Origin: Vibrio parahaemolyticus
GTDB taxonomy: Bacteria; Pseudomonadota; Gammaproteobacteria; Enterobacterales; Vibrionaceae
Assembly (NCBI RefSeq): GCF_900460535.1
Contig: NZ_UHIL01000001.1
Coordinates: forward strand, 1,674,001-1,738,000
Length of the DNA: 64,000 nt
Direction of reading: 5' to 3'
Every line of letters starts with the position of its first letter. The first letter of the stretch is position 1. Made by a program: the position numbers and the translations under genes. The notes beneath the pieces are model-generated. The model did not search any database. It was not told where the DNA came from and saw nothing but the letters and a program-made list of their open reading frames with translations. This document shows positions 34,087 through 42,302 of this stretch, piece by piece.

Positions 34087-34635
34087 TTAGATGTCTGCTT
34101 TGCGTACAAAGTGAGGATTTTTGTATTTCTTCTCTGGACCAAAAGTGGATATAACCAATTTGTTCCATAGTGTTTTGTCGAACTCGCCTTTTGGAATGGA
34201 AGGGTAGAGTGTTTCTTCTTCTTCCCTCGCAAAATTCATGTACTGCTTTTTCTTGATTTGGTTGTATTTTTTCGCAATCTGATTGTGTTTTTGAACCCAC
34301 TCCAATTTGTATTTTCGAAGTGCCTTTTCACCATCTTCTGCATTCATACGCGACATAAACAGCCGCTTATACGATACCTTTCTATCTAACATGGTACGCA
34401 TGACTGTTTGGATGTACTTACCGTGGTGCGTAATGGTGATGTCGTTTTCGTCAATAGGAGTAACACACCAGCCTTTAGGTAGAAAGTCTGTTTTTTTAAA
34501 CTGTTTATTACGCTCCATTAGCGCCTGATGTAAAACCAAATCAGAGGTGCCGCGGAACGTTTTTTGCCATTTACCGATACGAATTTGAATCGAACCAGGC
34601 AAGCGATAGATGTTAGTAAACTTATCTTTGTCCAT
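34087..34635 (-). CDS. Hypothetical basic protein
   Basis: A 182-residue lysine-rich protein without signal peptide. The N-terminal part (FTNIYRLPGSIQIRIGKWQK, then TFRGTSDLVLHQALMERNKQ) vaguely recalls small beta DNA-binding modules such as AP2 or integrase arm domains, but the match is too weak for an assignment. The rest is helical and highly basic (KHNQIAKKYNQIKKKQYMNF). It is a single gene with its own terminator at 34059. Upstream (34636-34864) is AT-rich with no other gene. Function not recognised. Confidence 0.65.
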   Translation of the reverse strand: MDKDKFTNIYRLPGSIQIRIGKWQKTFRGTSDLVLHQALMERNKQFKKTDFLPKGWCVTPIDENDITITHHGKYIQTVMRTMLDRKVSYKRLFMSRMNAEDGEKALRKYKLEWVQKHNQIAKKYNQIKKKQYMNFAREEEETLYPSIPKGEFDKTLWNKLVISTFGPEKKYKNPHFVRKADI

Positions 34636-34824
34636 GGACTTGTGTCATGAAATTAATATGCAATATGAGAAATAGGTAATCAGCTCACCGAGTCATCGGC
34701 AAGAAGTTGAGCTGAAGTTCGTTACGATTTTACAACGACCTTGCATTATATAGCGAGGGGTTATGTCAATAATAGGTAAGAAATAAAAAATTAGTTTAAA
34801 TTGTGAATGGATTTAACTAAATGG

Positions 34825-34853
34825 CGCCACCTGCATTGCGATTTGCAGGTGGC
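34825..34853 (-). terminator. Hairpin after the MdlAB-type exporter operon
   Basis: GCCACCTGCA-loop-TGCAGGTGGC, a perfect 10-bp stem 11 bases after the stop of the minus-strand exporter operon; the following tract is only weakly T-rich. Confidence 0.7.
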
Positions 34854-34864
34854 TTGTACTGTGC

Positions 34865-36643
34865 TTAAACAGCTTCTTCTAGTTGTTTAGCATCTTCTTG
34901 CTCAATCTGTTGAAGGTGTCTATTCGCTTGTTGTAACTGGTACATTTGAGCGTAGCGACCATTTTGTTGCAATAGGGCTTTATGCGTGCCTTGTTCGACC
35001 AAGTCACCATGGTGTAGAACCACAATTTGGTCTGCATCCAATATGGTGGACAGTCGGTGCGCAATGACCACTAACGTCATGTTCTGGCGCAAAACTTTTA
35101 AGCTTTTTTGAATGAGAGCCTCAGTTCCTGAATCGATGTTCGCCGTTGCCTCATCCAAAATTAAGATTTTTGGTTTCGCTACTAACACTCGGGCTAACGC
35201 AAGTAATTGCTTTTGACCTGCCGAAAGGTTGGTTTCACCTTGGCCGAGTTGAGTGTCTAAGCCGTTTGGATAGCGGTGAATTTGCTCCGACAAACCTACC
35301 TTATCTAACGCATCCCATATCTGCTCATCGCTCACTGCTCGGCTAAGAGAAATGTTCTCACGTACAGAAGCTGGGAGAATGTGCGGATCTTGTTGAACCA
35401 TTGCTACGTCTTTGCGAAGTACGTCTTTACCCAATGTATTAAGTGGCCGCCCATCAATCAATAACTCGCCCACATTGGTTGGATAAAAGCCCATGAGCAA
35501 AGATGCTAACGTGCTCTTGCCGCTGCCCGTATGGCCGACCAGCGCGATAAAATCTTGATGAGCCGCTTTCAAGGATATGTCTTTTAATACATCTTGCTTA
35601 CCATCATAACTGAACGTCAGATTACTTAGCTCAATCGAGCCCGTTTTAAGCGGTTTATGATCGTCACCGTAAGTTTGTGGCCTCGCATCAATCAACTCAA
35701 AAACACGTTCACTCGATACCAACGCTTGTTGTAAAAGTGCAAGTTGTTGGGTCATTTCAATCAGAGGTTCGGTCACACGCGCCAAATAACTGATGAACGC
35801 ATAAAGTACACCGACACCAATCAACTCGACACCATTAAAGCCAAAGATGGCAACTAAGCAGAGTAGGGCAAGTCCAGCCAACAGATCCATGAGAGGCCGC
35901 AGCAGATACCCGTTTAAGCGAATGACTTTTTTGGACGCGACCAAATGCTCAGCAGTGAGTTCGTTAAATTGTTTGTTAAAGCGCTCTTCTTGTTGCATCA
36001 GCTGAATCACGCTCATCCCTTGGATTGATTCGCTTAAGTTGGCGTTAATGTCCGTGAGCAAGTCACGCATTCTGCGATAACTCTCGGTACTGAGTTGTTT
36101 AAACAGATACATAAAGCCAATTACGATCGGTAACAGGACGAGAACAACCAGCGTCAACTTCCAACTCATGAAGAACATGACACCCAACATTACCACGATC
36201 ATCACAACGTTCTTAACCACGGTCGCGATTAACAACTCGTAAAACTGCTGAAGTGATTCTGTATCATTCGTGATTCGAGAAACAAGCTTACCAGCAGGCG
36301 TGTAGTCAAACGCAGAAAGTGGCTGTTTGATCACTCCCGAAAACACTTGCTTGCGAATGGTTTTGATCGTGTTCGTTGCCACCATGCTAAATTGCAACGA
36401 TTGAAGATATTGGAACGTTGCCGAAATGACTTGAAGTGACACGTAGCCCAACGCTAAAGCAATCAATACGTTACGAGAGTAGTCACCTTTGGCAATGTGT
36501 TCATCAATAAAATACTGGATCAACCAAGGGCCACTCGCACTCGCTAACGCCGCGATAAACAGCAAAGCTAAGCCTTTTATCATTGGCTTCGGCTGAGACA
36601 ATGGATAAGACAACAACCGCTTAAATGTACTGGTTTGTTTCAT
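34865..36643 (-). CDS. mdlB: ABC exporter half-transporter, MdlB-like
   Basis: A 592-residue fused membrane/ATPase protein. The first 310 residues hold six membrane helices. The nucleotide-binding domain has a canonical Walker A (GHTGSGKST), Q-loop (VQQDPHILP), signature LSAGQKQL and Walker B with the catalytic glutamate (ILILDEATANID), plus AHRLST. Together with the neighbour it should form a heterodimeric drug/lipid exporter of the MdlAB/SmdAB type. It starts 3 bases after the stop of the partner, so both are co-expressed. Substrate unknown. Confidence 0.88.
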   Translation of the reverse strand: MKQTSTFKRLLSYPLSQPKPMIKGLALLFIAALASASGPWLIQYFIDEHIAKGDYSRNVLIALALGYVSLQVISATFQYLQSLQFSMVATNTIKTIRKQVFSGVIKQPLSAFDYTPAGKLVSRITNDTESLQQFYELLIATVVKNVVMIVVMLGVMFFMSWKLTLVVLVLLPIVIGFMYLFKQLSTESYRRMRDLLTDINANLSESIQGMSVIQLMQQEERFNKQFNELTAEHLVASKKVIRLNGYLLRPLMDLLAGLALLCLVAIFGFNGVELIGVGVLYAFISYLARVTEPLIEMTQQLALLQQALVSSERVFELIDARPQTYGDDHKPLKTGSIELSNLTFSYDGKQDVLKDISLKAAHQDFIALVGHTGSGKSTLASLLMGFYPTNVGELLIDGRPLNTLGKDVLRKDVAMVQQDPHILPASVRENISLSRAVSDEQIWDALDKVGLSEQIHRYPNGLDTQLGQGETNLSAGQKQLLALARVLVAKPKILILDEATANIDSGTEALIQKSLKVLRQNMTLVVIAHRLSTILDADQIVVLHHGDLVEQGTHKALLQQNGRYAQMYQLQQANRHLQQIEQEDAKQLEEAV

Positions 36644-36646
36644 TGA

Positions 36647-38386
36647 TTACTCCTCCATTGCTTGTTCGAGTTTTTGGTACTGGAACATTTCTGCGTACCA
36701 GCCTTGGTGTTCGAGTAGAGAATGATGTTTTCCTCGCTCGGTGACATGGCCATGATTAAGAACGATGATTTCATCAGCCGCTTCCAATGCGGTTAATCGG
36801 TGTGCGATAACGATCAACGCTTGATCACGGTAGTGTGTTTCAAGGTTCTTGAGAATCTGGTGTTCGGTTCGACCATCTACGGCGGATAGGGCATCATCTA
36901 AAACTAACACTTGAGCGTTGAGAAGCATGGCGCGTGCAATCGCAATACGCTGCTTCTGACCGCCAGAAAGAGTAATGCCTTTTTCGCCAACTTCGGTTTG
37001 GTATCCGTCAGGGAATTTCTCTATATCGTCGTGGATACACGCCAATTTCGCTGCTTGATAAACTTGCTCCTTTGTTGCTTGAGGATTACCAAGAGCGATG
37101 TTGTCAAAGATCGATTTTGAGAACAAAAATGGACTCTGATTCACAACCGCAAAGCGATTACGCCATTGAGGTAAGATAGCGTCTTTGATTTTGACATCGC
37201 CAAACTGAATGGTGCCATTTTCTAAATCATGTTGACGCAATAGCAGAGTGAGCAACGTCGATTTGCCACTGCCTACTGGGCCAGCAATTCCGAGCATTTT
37301 CCCTGGCTCTAACGTTACGTCCACAGCGGCAAGAGCTGGTGGGAGTTCTTTACTCCAATGGAACGCGTCAATCTTGATGTGCAGCGGTAATGGTTTTTCA
37401 TCTAAAGGCTGTGTGCCACCGATGATCTCTGGTTGTTCATCGAAGATTTCTTGTAGCCGATTCCATGCGGCAGAACCGCGCTCTAAGATGTTAAACAAGA
37501 ATGCGAACGCCAGCATTGGCCAAATCATCAAACCCAAGTACATGGTGAAGGCTGTCAAATCACCAAGAGTGATTTCGCCTTTGTCGACCAGATGCGCGCC
37601 TGCCGCCACACTAAGAAGAAACGAAAGACCAATCGTCAACTGAATCGCAGGGTCAAAGCGCGCATCTACTCTTGCTACCGCGATGTTTTTAGCACCAGTA
37701 TCGTCAACGACATCTTCAAATCGTTGTTGCTCTTGGTTTTCCAAACCAAAAGCACGCAGCATTCGCACACCATTTAGGGATTCTTGCGTCATATCGGACA
37801 TCGAAGAGAATGCTTCCTGCGCGATACGAAAACGTTGGTGAAGAATGCGGACGATAAAGAAAATAATTACCGCGAGAAATGGCATTGGCAACAGGGCCAT
37901 AACGGTCAGTTTCCAACTGACTTGCGTGACCATGATGATCAACACTGCTATGCCTGTGATAACAGAGTCGGCTGCCGTTAATACCCCTTCGCCAGCTGTC
38001 ATAACGATGTTTCTTACGTCGTTCGTGCCGCGCGCCATCAAATCGCCAGTTTTGTATCGTTCAAAAAAGCGGGGAGGTTGAGTCGAAAGGTGGCGGTAAA
38101 GGCGGTTGCGTAAAATGGTTCCAAGTTCCCAACTCGCACCAAATAGCCATATACGCCAGAGGATTCTGCACCCGTAGATGGTGAAAAGCAGAACAATAAG
38201 GCCTAACAACCACATGATTAACGTGTTTGTTTCTAATGTGTTATCAACAACGCCATCGACAATCACTCCGACTGCCTTGGGTGGAACCAGCTGAAGGGCA
38301 GAGATTACTGCAAATAAAAGAATGGAACCCACATAATGTTTCCATTTTTGTCGGAAATACCAACGCAGCTGCCAGAAAATTCTCAT
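36647..38386 (-). CDS. mdlA: ABC exporter half-transporter, MdlA-like
   Basis: A 579-residue six-helix half-transporter and the first gene of the operon. Its ATPase domain has Walker A (GPVGSGKST), signature LSGGQKQR and AHRLTAL, but Walker B ends VLVLDDALSAVDGRTEHQ, with Asp in place of the catalytic Glu. That is the known asymmetry of heterodimeric exporters, where one ATP site is slow or degenerate; the partner supplies the functional glutamate. The N-terminal FWQLRWYFRQKWKHYV is typical of MdlA. Upstream (38387-38616) has no gene and should contain the promoter. Confidence 0.88.
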   Translation of the reverse strand: MRIFWQLRWYFRQKWKHYVGSILLFAVISALQLVPPKAVGVIVDGVVDNTLETNTLIMWLLGLIVLLFTIYGCRILWRIWLFGASWELGTILRNRLYRHLSTQPPRFFERYKTGDLMARGTNDVRNIVMTAGEGVLTAADSVITGIAVLIIMVTQVSWKLTVMALLPMPFLAVIIFFIVRILHQRFRIAQEAFSSMSDMTQESLNGVRMLRAFGLENQEQQRFEDVVDDTGAKNIAVARVDARFDPAIQLTIGLSFLLSVAAGAHLVDKGEITLGDLTAFTMYLGLMIWPMLAFAFLFNILERGSAAWNRLQEIFDEQPEIIGGTQPLDEKPLPLHIKIDAFHWSKELPPALAAVDVTLEPGKMLGIAGPVGSGKSTLLTLLLRQHDLENGTIQFGDVKIKDAILPQWRNRFAVVNQSPFLFSKSIFDNIALGNPQATKEQVYQAAKLACIHDDIEKFPDGYQTEVGEKGITLSGGQKQRIAIARAMLLNAQVLVLDDALSAVDGRTEHQILKNLETHYRDQALIVIAHRLTALEAADEIIVLNHGHVTERGKHHSLLEHQGWYAEMFQYQKLEQAMEE

Positions 38387-38616
38387 TACGCCTCCTGCTT
38401 TAAATTATTGAATTTGTTATGGAACTATTATTGAGCGAAATGATGAGTTTACAAGCACAATTTTTGAGCGAAGAAGAAAACAACAGATTGTGTCGATTTT
38501 GAATATATGCACTCAGGAATTACTTGCTTTCTCGCTGCAAGAAAACCATGCAACAAAATTATGTGAAATCTATGTTAAGTTGAGGTTTTGGCGCGTAAGT
38601 TAGCGCTAAAAGTAGA

Positions 38617-38645
38617 AAGCTTCAAAATGTACAATTTTGAAGCTT
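38617..38645 (-). terminator. Long hairpin after the pilin-like gene
   Basis: AAGCTTCAAAAT, loop GTACA, ATTTTGAAGCTT: a perfect 12-bp stem 14 bases beyond the stop of the minus-strand pilin-like gene. A short T-rich run follows on the minus strand. Confidence 0.75.
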
Positions 38646-38659
38646 GTTTGGGAGGGTTT

Positions 38660-39151
38660 TTAGCAGTCTTCAGTTTGAATTCCATAGCGAAGTTGTCCGC
38701 CTGGTGTTTTAGGGTAGTACACTTCGACATAACACAGGTGATGGATGCTCACGGGTTTGTTGGCAAAGCCGATAAGGAAGTAGGGTTCAGTCTCTGAATC
38801 GGCGCCGTACCATTTGTTGATGGTGAGTTGTGGGTCAAAACCGGCAAGCTCTTTTGCTGGAATCACGTTTTTGATTAACCCAAAGTAACCAATAAGATCG
38901 TTTACTCCGTCGTTATCTAAGTCGATGTTTCGCGTGTCTTCTGAGTTGATGTTCTCTTGAGACTGAATAACGGCTTTAGTGTAAACAAGGTTGTTGGCTG
39001 TCATTAGCGCTTCTCTTGCACCATACAAAACGGCAATTCGTGCGTCTTTTTGTATTCCGAGGAACTTGGGCAGGGCAACAACGCCAACAACACCAAGAAT
39101 GATGATGCACATTATTAACTCGATAAGGGTAAATCCTCGTGAACCACGCAC
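38660..39151 (-). CDS. Type IV pilin-like protein (prepilin with class III/IVa signal)
   Basis: The N-terminus MRGSRGFTLIELIMCIIILG is a prepilin peptidase site (cleavage after Gly6, then methylated Phe and Glu5 of the mature chain) with the hydrophobic alpha-1 helix. The rest (163 residues in all) has a DLDNDGVNDLIGYFG calcium-loop-like motif and one C-terminal cysteine pair (CYVEVYYP ... TEDC) suited to a D-loop disulfide. It resembles MSHA-type minor pilins of vibrios. No assembly ATPase, platform or secretin gene lies nearby, so it must use machinery encoded elsewhere. Confidence 0.85.
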   Translation of the reverse strand: MRGSRGFTLIELIMCIIILGVVGVVALPKFLGIQKDARIAVLYGAREALMTANNLVYTKAVIQSQENINSEDTRNIDLDNDGVNDLIGYFGLIKNVIPAKELAGFDPQLTINKWYGADSETEPYFLIGFANKPVSIHHLCYVEVYYPKTPGGQLRYGIQTEDC

Positions 39152-39360
39152 AACCAGCCTCCAGCTTTGTCATTTTATAGGCTGCTATTCTGGAATAAAA
39201 ATGGGGTTATATCGGTATTAAAAAAGAATGAGAAGGTGAGACTGCTATTGCAAATCTCATATATAAAACAAGTTGCTTATTTGTTCATTAGAGATTGAAG
39301 CGGTTTCTCAATTGGGATTTTAAAGAGAGGAGTAAAAAGGAAAAAGATGAATAAAGATGT

Positions 39361-39385
39361 GCTCGGGAGGAAAAATCTCCCGAGC
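39361..39385 (-). terminator. Terminator of the gltS unit
   Basis: GCTCGGGAG-loop-CTCCCGAGC, a perfect 9-bp stem 9 bases past the stop of the minus-strand symporter gene. Confidence 0.8.
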
Positions 39386-39393
39386 CGGAGTAC

Positions 39394-40737
39394 TTAAGAC
39401 GCGTCCGTTACCGTTTGGCCACTGCGTTTAAATACAAATCTCCAGATGAACAGGACTACTGCGATATAAGCTAAGCCGACACCAAGTGCTTGCCACTCCA
39501 TACCGTTATACATCGCGATAGGCATCAGAGAGATGATAAAGATATCCGTGATTGAACCAGGTACATAAGCAATGGCGTAGTCATCCAGAACTTTGCTACG
39601 CATTTTAGGGTCAACAATGCGCAATAGCGCGATGCCCATTGCAACTGTGCCTGTTAGCCAGCCCCAGGAGAATATGCCTTTTTCAAACCAATCATCGCCC
39701 ATAATTCGAGGCGCAACCCAGAAGATCAGCCACAACGTAAATGCGATGCCACCAATGGCGAGTACGATCATTGGCGCAAGGTACTGAGCAAGAACAGTAA
39801 TTTTGATTGCTGAAATACCAAATATGATCAGGTAGTCGGTGCTGATACCAGCCGCGTGCTTAAATGCTCCATCACAAAGGTATCGTGACGCTTTGGTTTG
39901 TTTCGCGACAATTCGTACGAGCATTCCGCCCAAAAAGCCCGTTACAAATGTCGGAATTTGTACTTTGTCGTGGAACGACGATAAGTAGTTTGCTGCGACA
40001 TAAGAGAAAGCCGTAACGACGACGACAAGGGCTGCGTGAATAGCAAATGAATCCACAGAGAGTGAAGACATTGTGTCTTTCATCACTGGTTCTTGTTCTG
40101 TTGGTTTTACAAGACCTTTTCGTTCATGTTCATCCATGCTGTCAAAAGTTGTAAAGCTTCGAATCCAACCCATTTTTAGAGCAAATTGAAGCATCAGCAT
40201 GCCGATGGAAATTGAGATGAAGATACCGACTGTCGCAAAGGTCAAACCAAGCGTGAAGCCATCTTCCCAACCAAGACCCGTGAAAATATCTCCCACAACT
40301 GAGGCTGAACCATGACCACCCATGAAACCCGCAGACATTGTTACGCCAAAACCAGGATTGATTTCTGGCCAGAAAAATGTAGTTAAGAGCAGGCCAAACA
40401 TTGCAGCAAATAACCACTGTGAGACAGAAGCAATTTGGTTAAATGCCCATAACGAGCCTGCACGTTGTGCGACAACTTTTGGGGATGGAACATCCGTTGC
40501 TAACCCTAACGCAGAAAAAAGTGCAGCGGTTAATAGGCTTGCGTTAGCGGTAAACGTGTCTGTCCACGGTAATAGATCGAGCATGGCAGGGCCAAACACG
40601 AGACCAAATAAACCTGCCAATACAGCAGATGGAATGTACATGCGTTGTAGCAATGGCGTATGCACGCGAATCACTTTCGCTACAATCAAAAGTAAGCCTG
40701 CGATGGCTAAGTCAGTCAGCATTAGACCTTTTGGCAT
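39394..40737 (-). CDS. gltS: Sodium/glutamate symporter (GltS family)
   Basis: A 447-residue inner-membrane transporter with 10 or more hydrophobic segments. The family pattern is visible at YIPSAVLAGLFGLVFGPAML, FGVTMSAGFMGGHGSASVVG (the inverted-repeat reentrant loop with GGHG) and FTLGLTFATVGIF. It would import glutamate with Na+. The start is ATG 40737, because GGAGG sits 7 bases ahead of it; the longer frame from 40764 has none. A hydrophilic insert (HERKGLVKPTEQEPVMKDTM) lies between the two repeats. It is larger than E. coli GltS (401 residues), so substrate range may differ. Confidence 0.85.
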   Translation of the reverse strand: MPKGLMLTDLAIAGLLLIVAKVIRVHTPLLQRMYIPSAVLAGLFGLVFGPAMLDLLPWTDTFTANASLLTAALFSALGLATDVPSPKVVAQRAGSLWAFNQIASVSQWLFAAMFGLLLTTFFWPEINPGFGVTMSAGFMGGHGSASVVGDIFTGLGWEDGFTLGLTFATVGIFISISIGMLMLQFALKMGWIRSFTTFDSMDEHERKGLVKPTEQEPVMKDTMSSLSVDSFAIHAALVVVVTAFSYVAANYLSSFHDKVQIPTFVTGFLGGMLVRIVAKQTKASRYLCDGAFKHAAGISTDYLIIFGISAIKITVLAQYLAPMIVLAIGGIAFTLWLIFWVAPRIMGDDWFEKGIFSWGWLTGTVAMGIALLRIVDPKMRSKVLDDYAIAYVPGSITDIFIISLMPIAMYNGMEWQALGVGLAYIAVVLFIWRFVFKRSGQTVTDAS

Positions 40738-41194
40738 TTTTTGTCCTCCAGTAAATGCATTCAAGGGGCATCATCCTTTTGACCAACCTTGATGAAATAA
40801 ATAACTCCACGTAAGAAAGCGCGAATACGAAATCTTTCGAGTACGGAGCAATGGTCGTTTCAATCAGCGCTCAAGTGCGCTAAAAATCATGAAATGAATA
40901 TAATTGTCGAGAATGTTCGTGAACTGTTGAGAAACTCGAGCAAGTTTCTCGATTTTATTTTTGATAGTTCACTCAGGAAGGGCGTGTATCCTAGTCAGTT
41001 TGAATAGGCAATGCAATTGAGCAGAATCAATAAAACATGCCTAATAAAACATCAATCATAGGTAGGTGTTTGATAAATAAAAATATTGTATGAAAAATTA
41101 ATTTTATCGATACGACAATTATTTGTAATTCTCAAGATGGGAAGGTGGTTGAAGTTTAATGAAGCCAAGAGTGGAGCTAGAGATATGGCCAGAA
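40738..41194. other. Non-coding upstream region of gltS
   Basis: About 450 bases without a credible gene. It contains a hairpin at 40929-40950 (GAGAAACT/AGTTTCTC) followed on the plus strand by a T-rich run, which could be a leader structure or a terminator. The gltS promoter must be here; no operator was recognised. Confidence 0.5.
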
Positions 41195-41224
41195 AAAGCA
41201 CACTGTGATAAGAGCCAATGTGCT
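41195..41224 (-). terminator. Probable terminator of the DNA glycosylase gene
   Basis: On the minus strand TAAGCACA...TGTGCTTTTT: a 7-bp stem with a 16-base loop and a T tract, 14 bases after the stop. Confidence 0.65.
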
Positions 41225-41237
41225 TATCAACTTGTCG

Positions 41238-41924
41238 TTAGAGTCGATTATCACCGGTACTAAATGCAATGATTTGACTGATTTCGGTGAGGCTACGACC
41301 GCTCTCCTTTTGCCATTGCATAAACGCTAGGGTTGCTGCATCGTGAGATTTTTTGGTGTCTTTTCCGCCTTCGATGATTTTGCAATTGCGCAAGTATGCT
41401 TCCACATCGTTAGACAAAATAAACGTATCAGCACCCATTTGACGTAAAGTATATGGCCCTGTATTACCGCCCAAACGGTTGCCATGTTTTTTTAGATACG
41501 CCCAAAGCTCAGTGATTTTCTCCTGAGGCCAATCTGCAACCATTTTGCCAAATGACCCATGCTGGATTGATGCTTCGTGGATCATTCGAGCATTGGCAGG
41601 AATCGACATCACTTTCGTTAGGTGGCGAATAATGCGCTCATCGGTCGCTTTGGTTTCCCATTGTTCGTCAGACAGCATCAGCAATGGTTCAATCTTAAAG
41701 CCGAAAAAGACCTCTTCGAAGTTCGGCCATTTCTTACGAACTACGCTCCACGAGATGCCACTTTGAAATACCTTCATCGAAAATGCTGCTAACCAACGGT
41801 CGTTTGGAATGGCTGCTAACTCTTCTTTACTTAATGGATGCGACAGCAGTGCTTCGAGCTGATCTTCTCCACCTTTTCGTTCGGCGGCACGTTGATAGAT
41901 GGCGTCAAATTTTTCGATACTCAT
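41238..41924 (-). CDS. DNA-3-methyladenine glycosylase I family protein
   Basis: The 228-residue protein matches the Tag family (PF03352-type) in LAAFSMKVFQSGISWSVVRK, FEEVFFGFKIEPLLMLSDEQ and the helical core MSIPANARMIHEASIQHGSF. These enzymes remove 3-methyladenine from alkylated DNA. The Cys/His zinc ligands found at the N- and C-termini of E. coli Tag are not visible, so this is a diverged branch. The start is taken at ATG 41924 (MSIEKFDAIYQRA), the family-like beginning; upstream in-frame codons to 42008 run into the region of the divergent small gene. Confidence 0.78.
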   Translation of the reverse strand: MSIEKFDAIYQRAAERKGGEDQLEALLSHPLSKEELAAIPNDRWLAAFSMKVFQSGISWSVVRKKWPNFEEVFFGFKIEPLLMLSDEQWETKATDERIIRHLTKVMSIPANARMIHEASIQHGSFGKMVADWPQEKITELWAYLKKHGNRLGGNTGPYTLRQMGADTFILSNDVEAYLRNCKIIEGGKDTKKSHDAATLAFMQWQKESGRSLTEISQIIAFSTGDNRL

Positions 41925-42010
41925 AAAAGAAGTTAACCTTAGTGTATGTCGATATTTAGGAAACATACTACGCTTAAGTGGCTGAATCGTAAATTGATGG
42001 AGTGTCACAA

Positions 42011-42205
42011 ATGAAGAAGGTCACATTAACGTTTGTCGGAGAAGGTTCGGAGCGTATTGCGGATAAATTCTATTCTTGGCTTGCTGATGGTGGATTAGAA
42101 GACAGCCTAATTGAGACTCTATCGGACAGAGAAGTGTCGGTGGTCGGTATTAGTGATATGGATAACGAAACGCGCGATGTGGTGATTACGACAGAAATGA
42201 ATTAG
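42011..42205 (+). CDS. Small conserved-looking hypothetical protein
   Basis: A 64-residue acidic protein (KKVTLTFVGEGSERIADKFY, then SWLADGGLEDSLIETL) with predicted beta-alpha-beta character and no signal peptide. ATG 42011 has GGAG at 41999-42002, giving a good ribosome binding site; a GTG at 42002 is inside that site. It is divergent from the Tag-family gene with 86 bases between them. Function not recognised. Confidence 0.75.
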   Translation: MKKVTLTFVGEGSERIADKFYSWLADGGLEDSLIETLSDREVSVVGISDMDNETRDVVITTEMN

Positions 42206-42242
42206 CGCGTTGTGCACGGTCAAAACCAAAAGAATGCGATAA

Positions 42243-42270
42243 ACAAAGCCCTTCGTCGGAAGGGCTTTGT
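42243..42270. terminator. Bidirectional terminator
   Basis: ACAAAGCCCTTC-GTCG-GAAGGGCTTTGT, a perfect 12-bp stem between the small plus-strand gene and the minus-strand Hsp70 operon end. Confidence 0.88.
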
Positions 42271-42302
42271 ACGTTTAACTCGTCTTCTTTTGTAAAGTGG
42301 AT

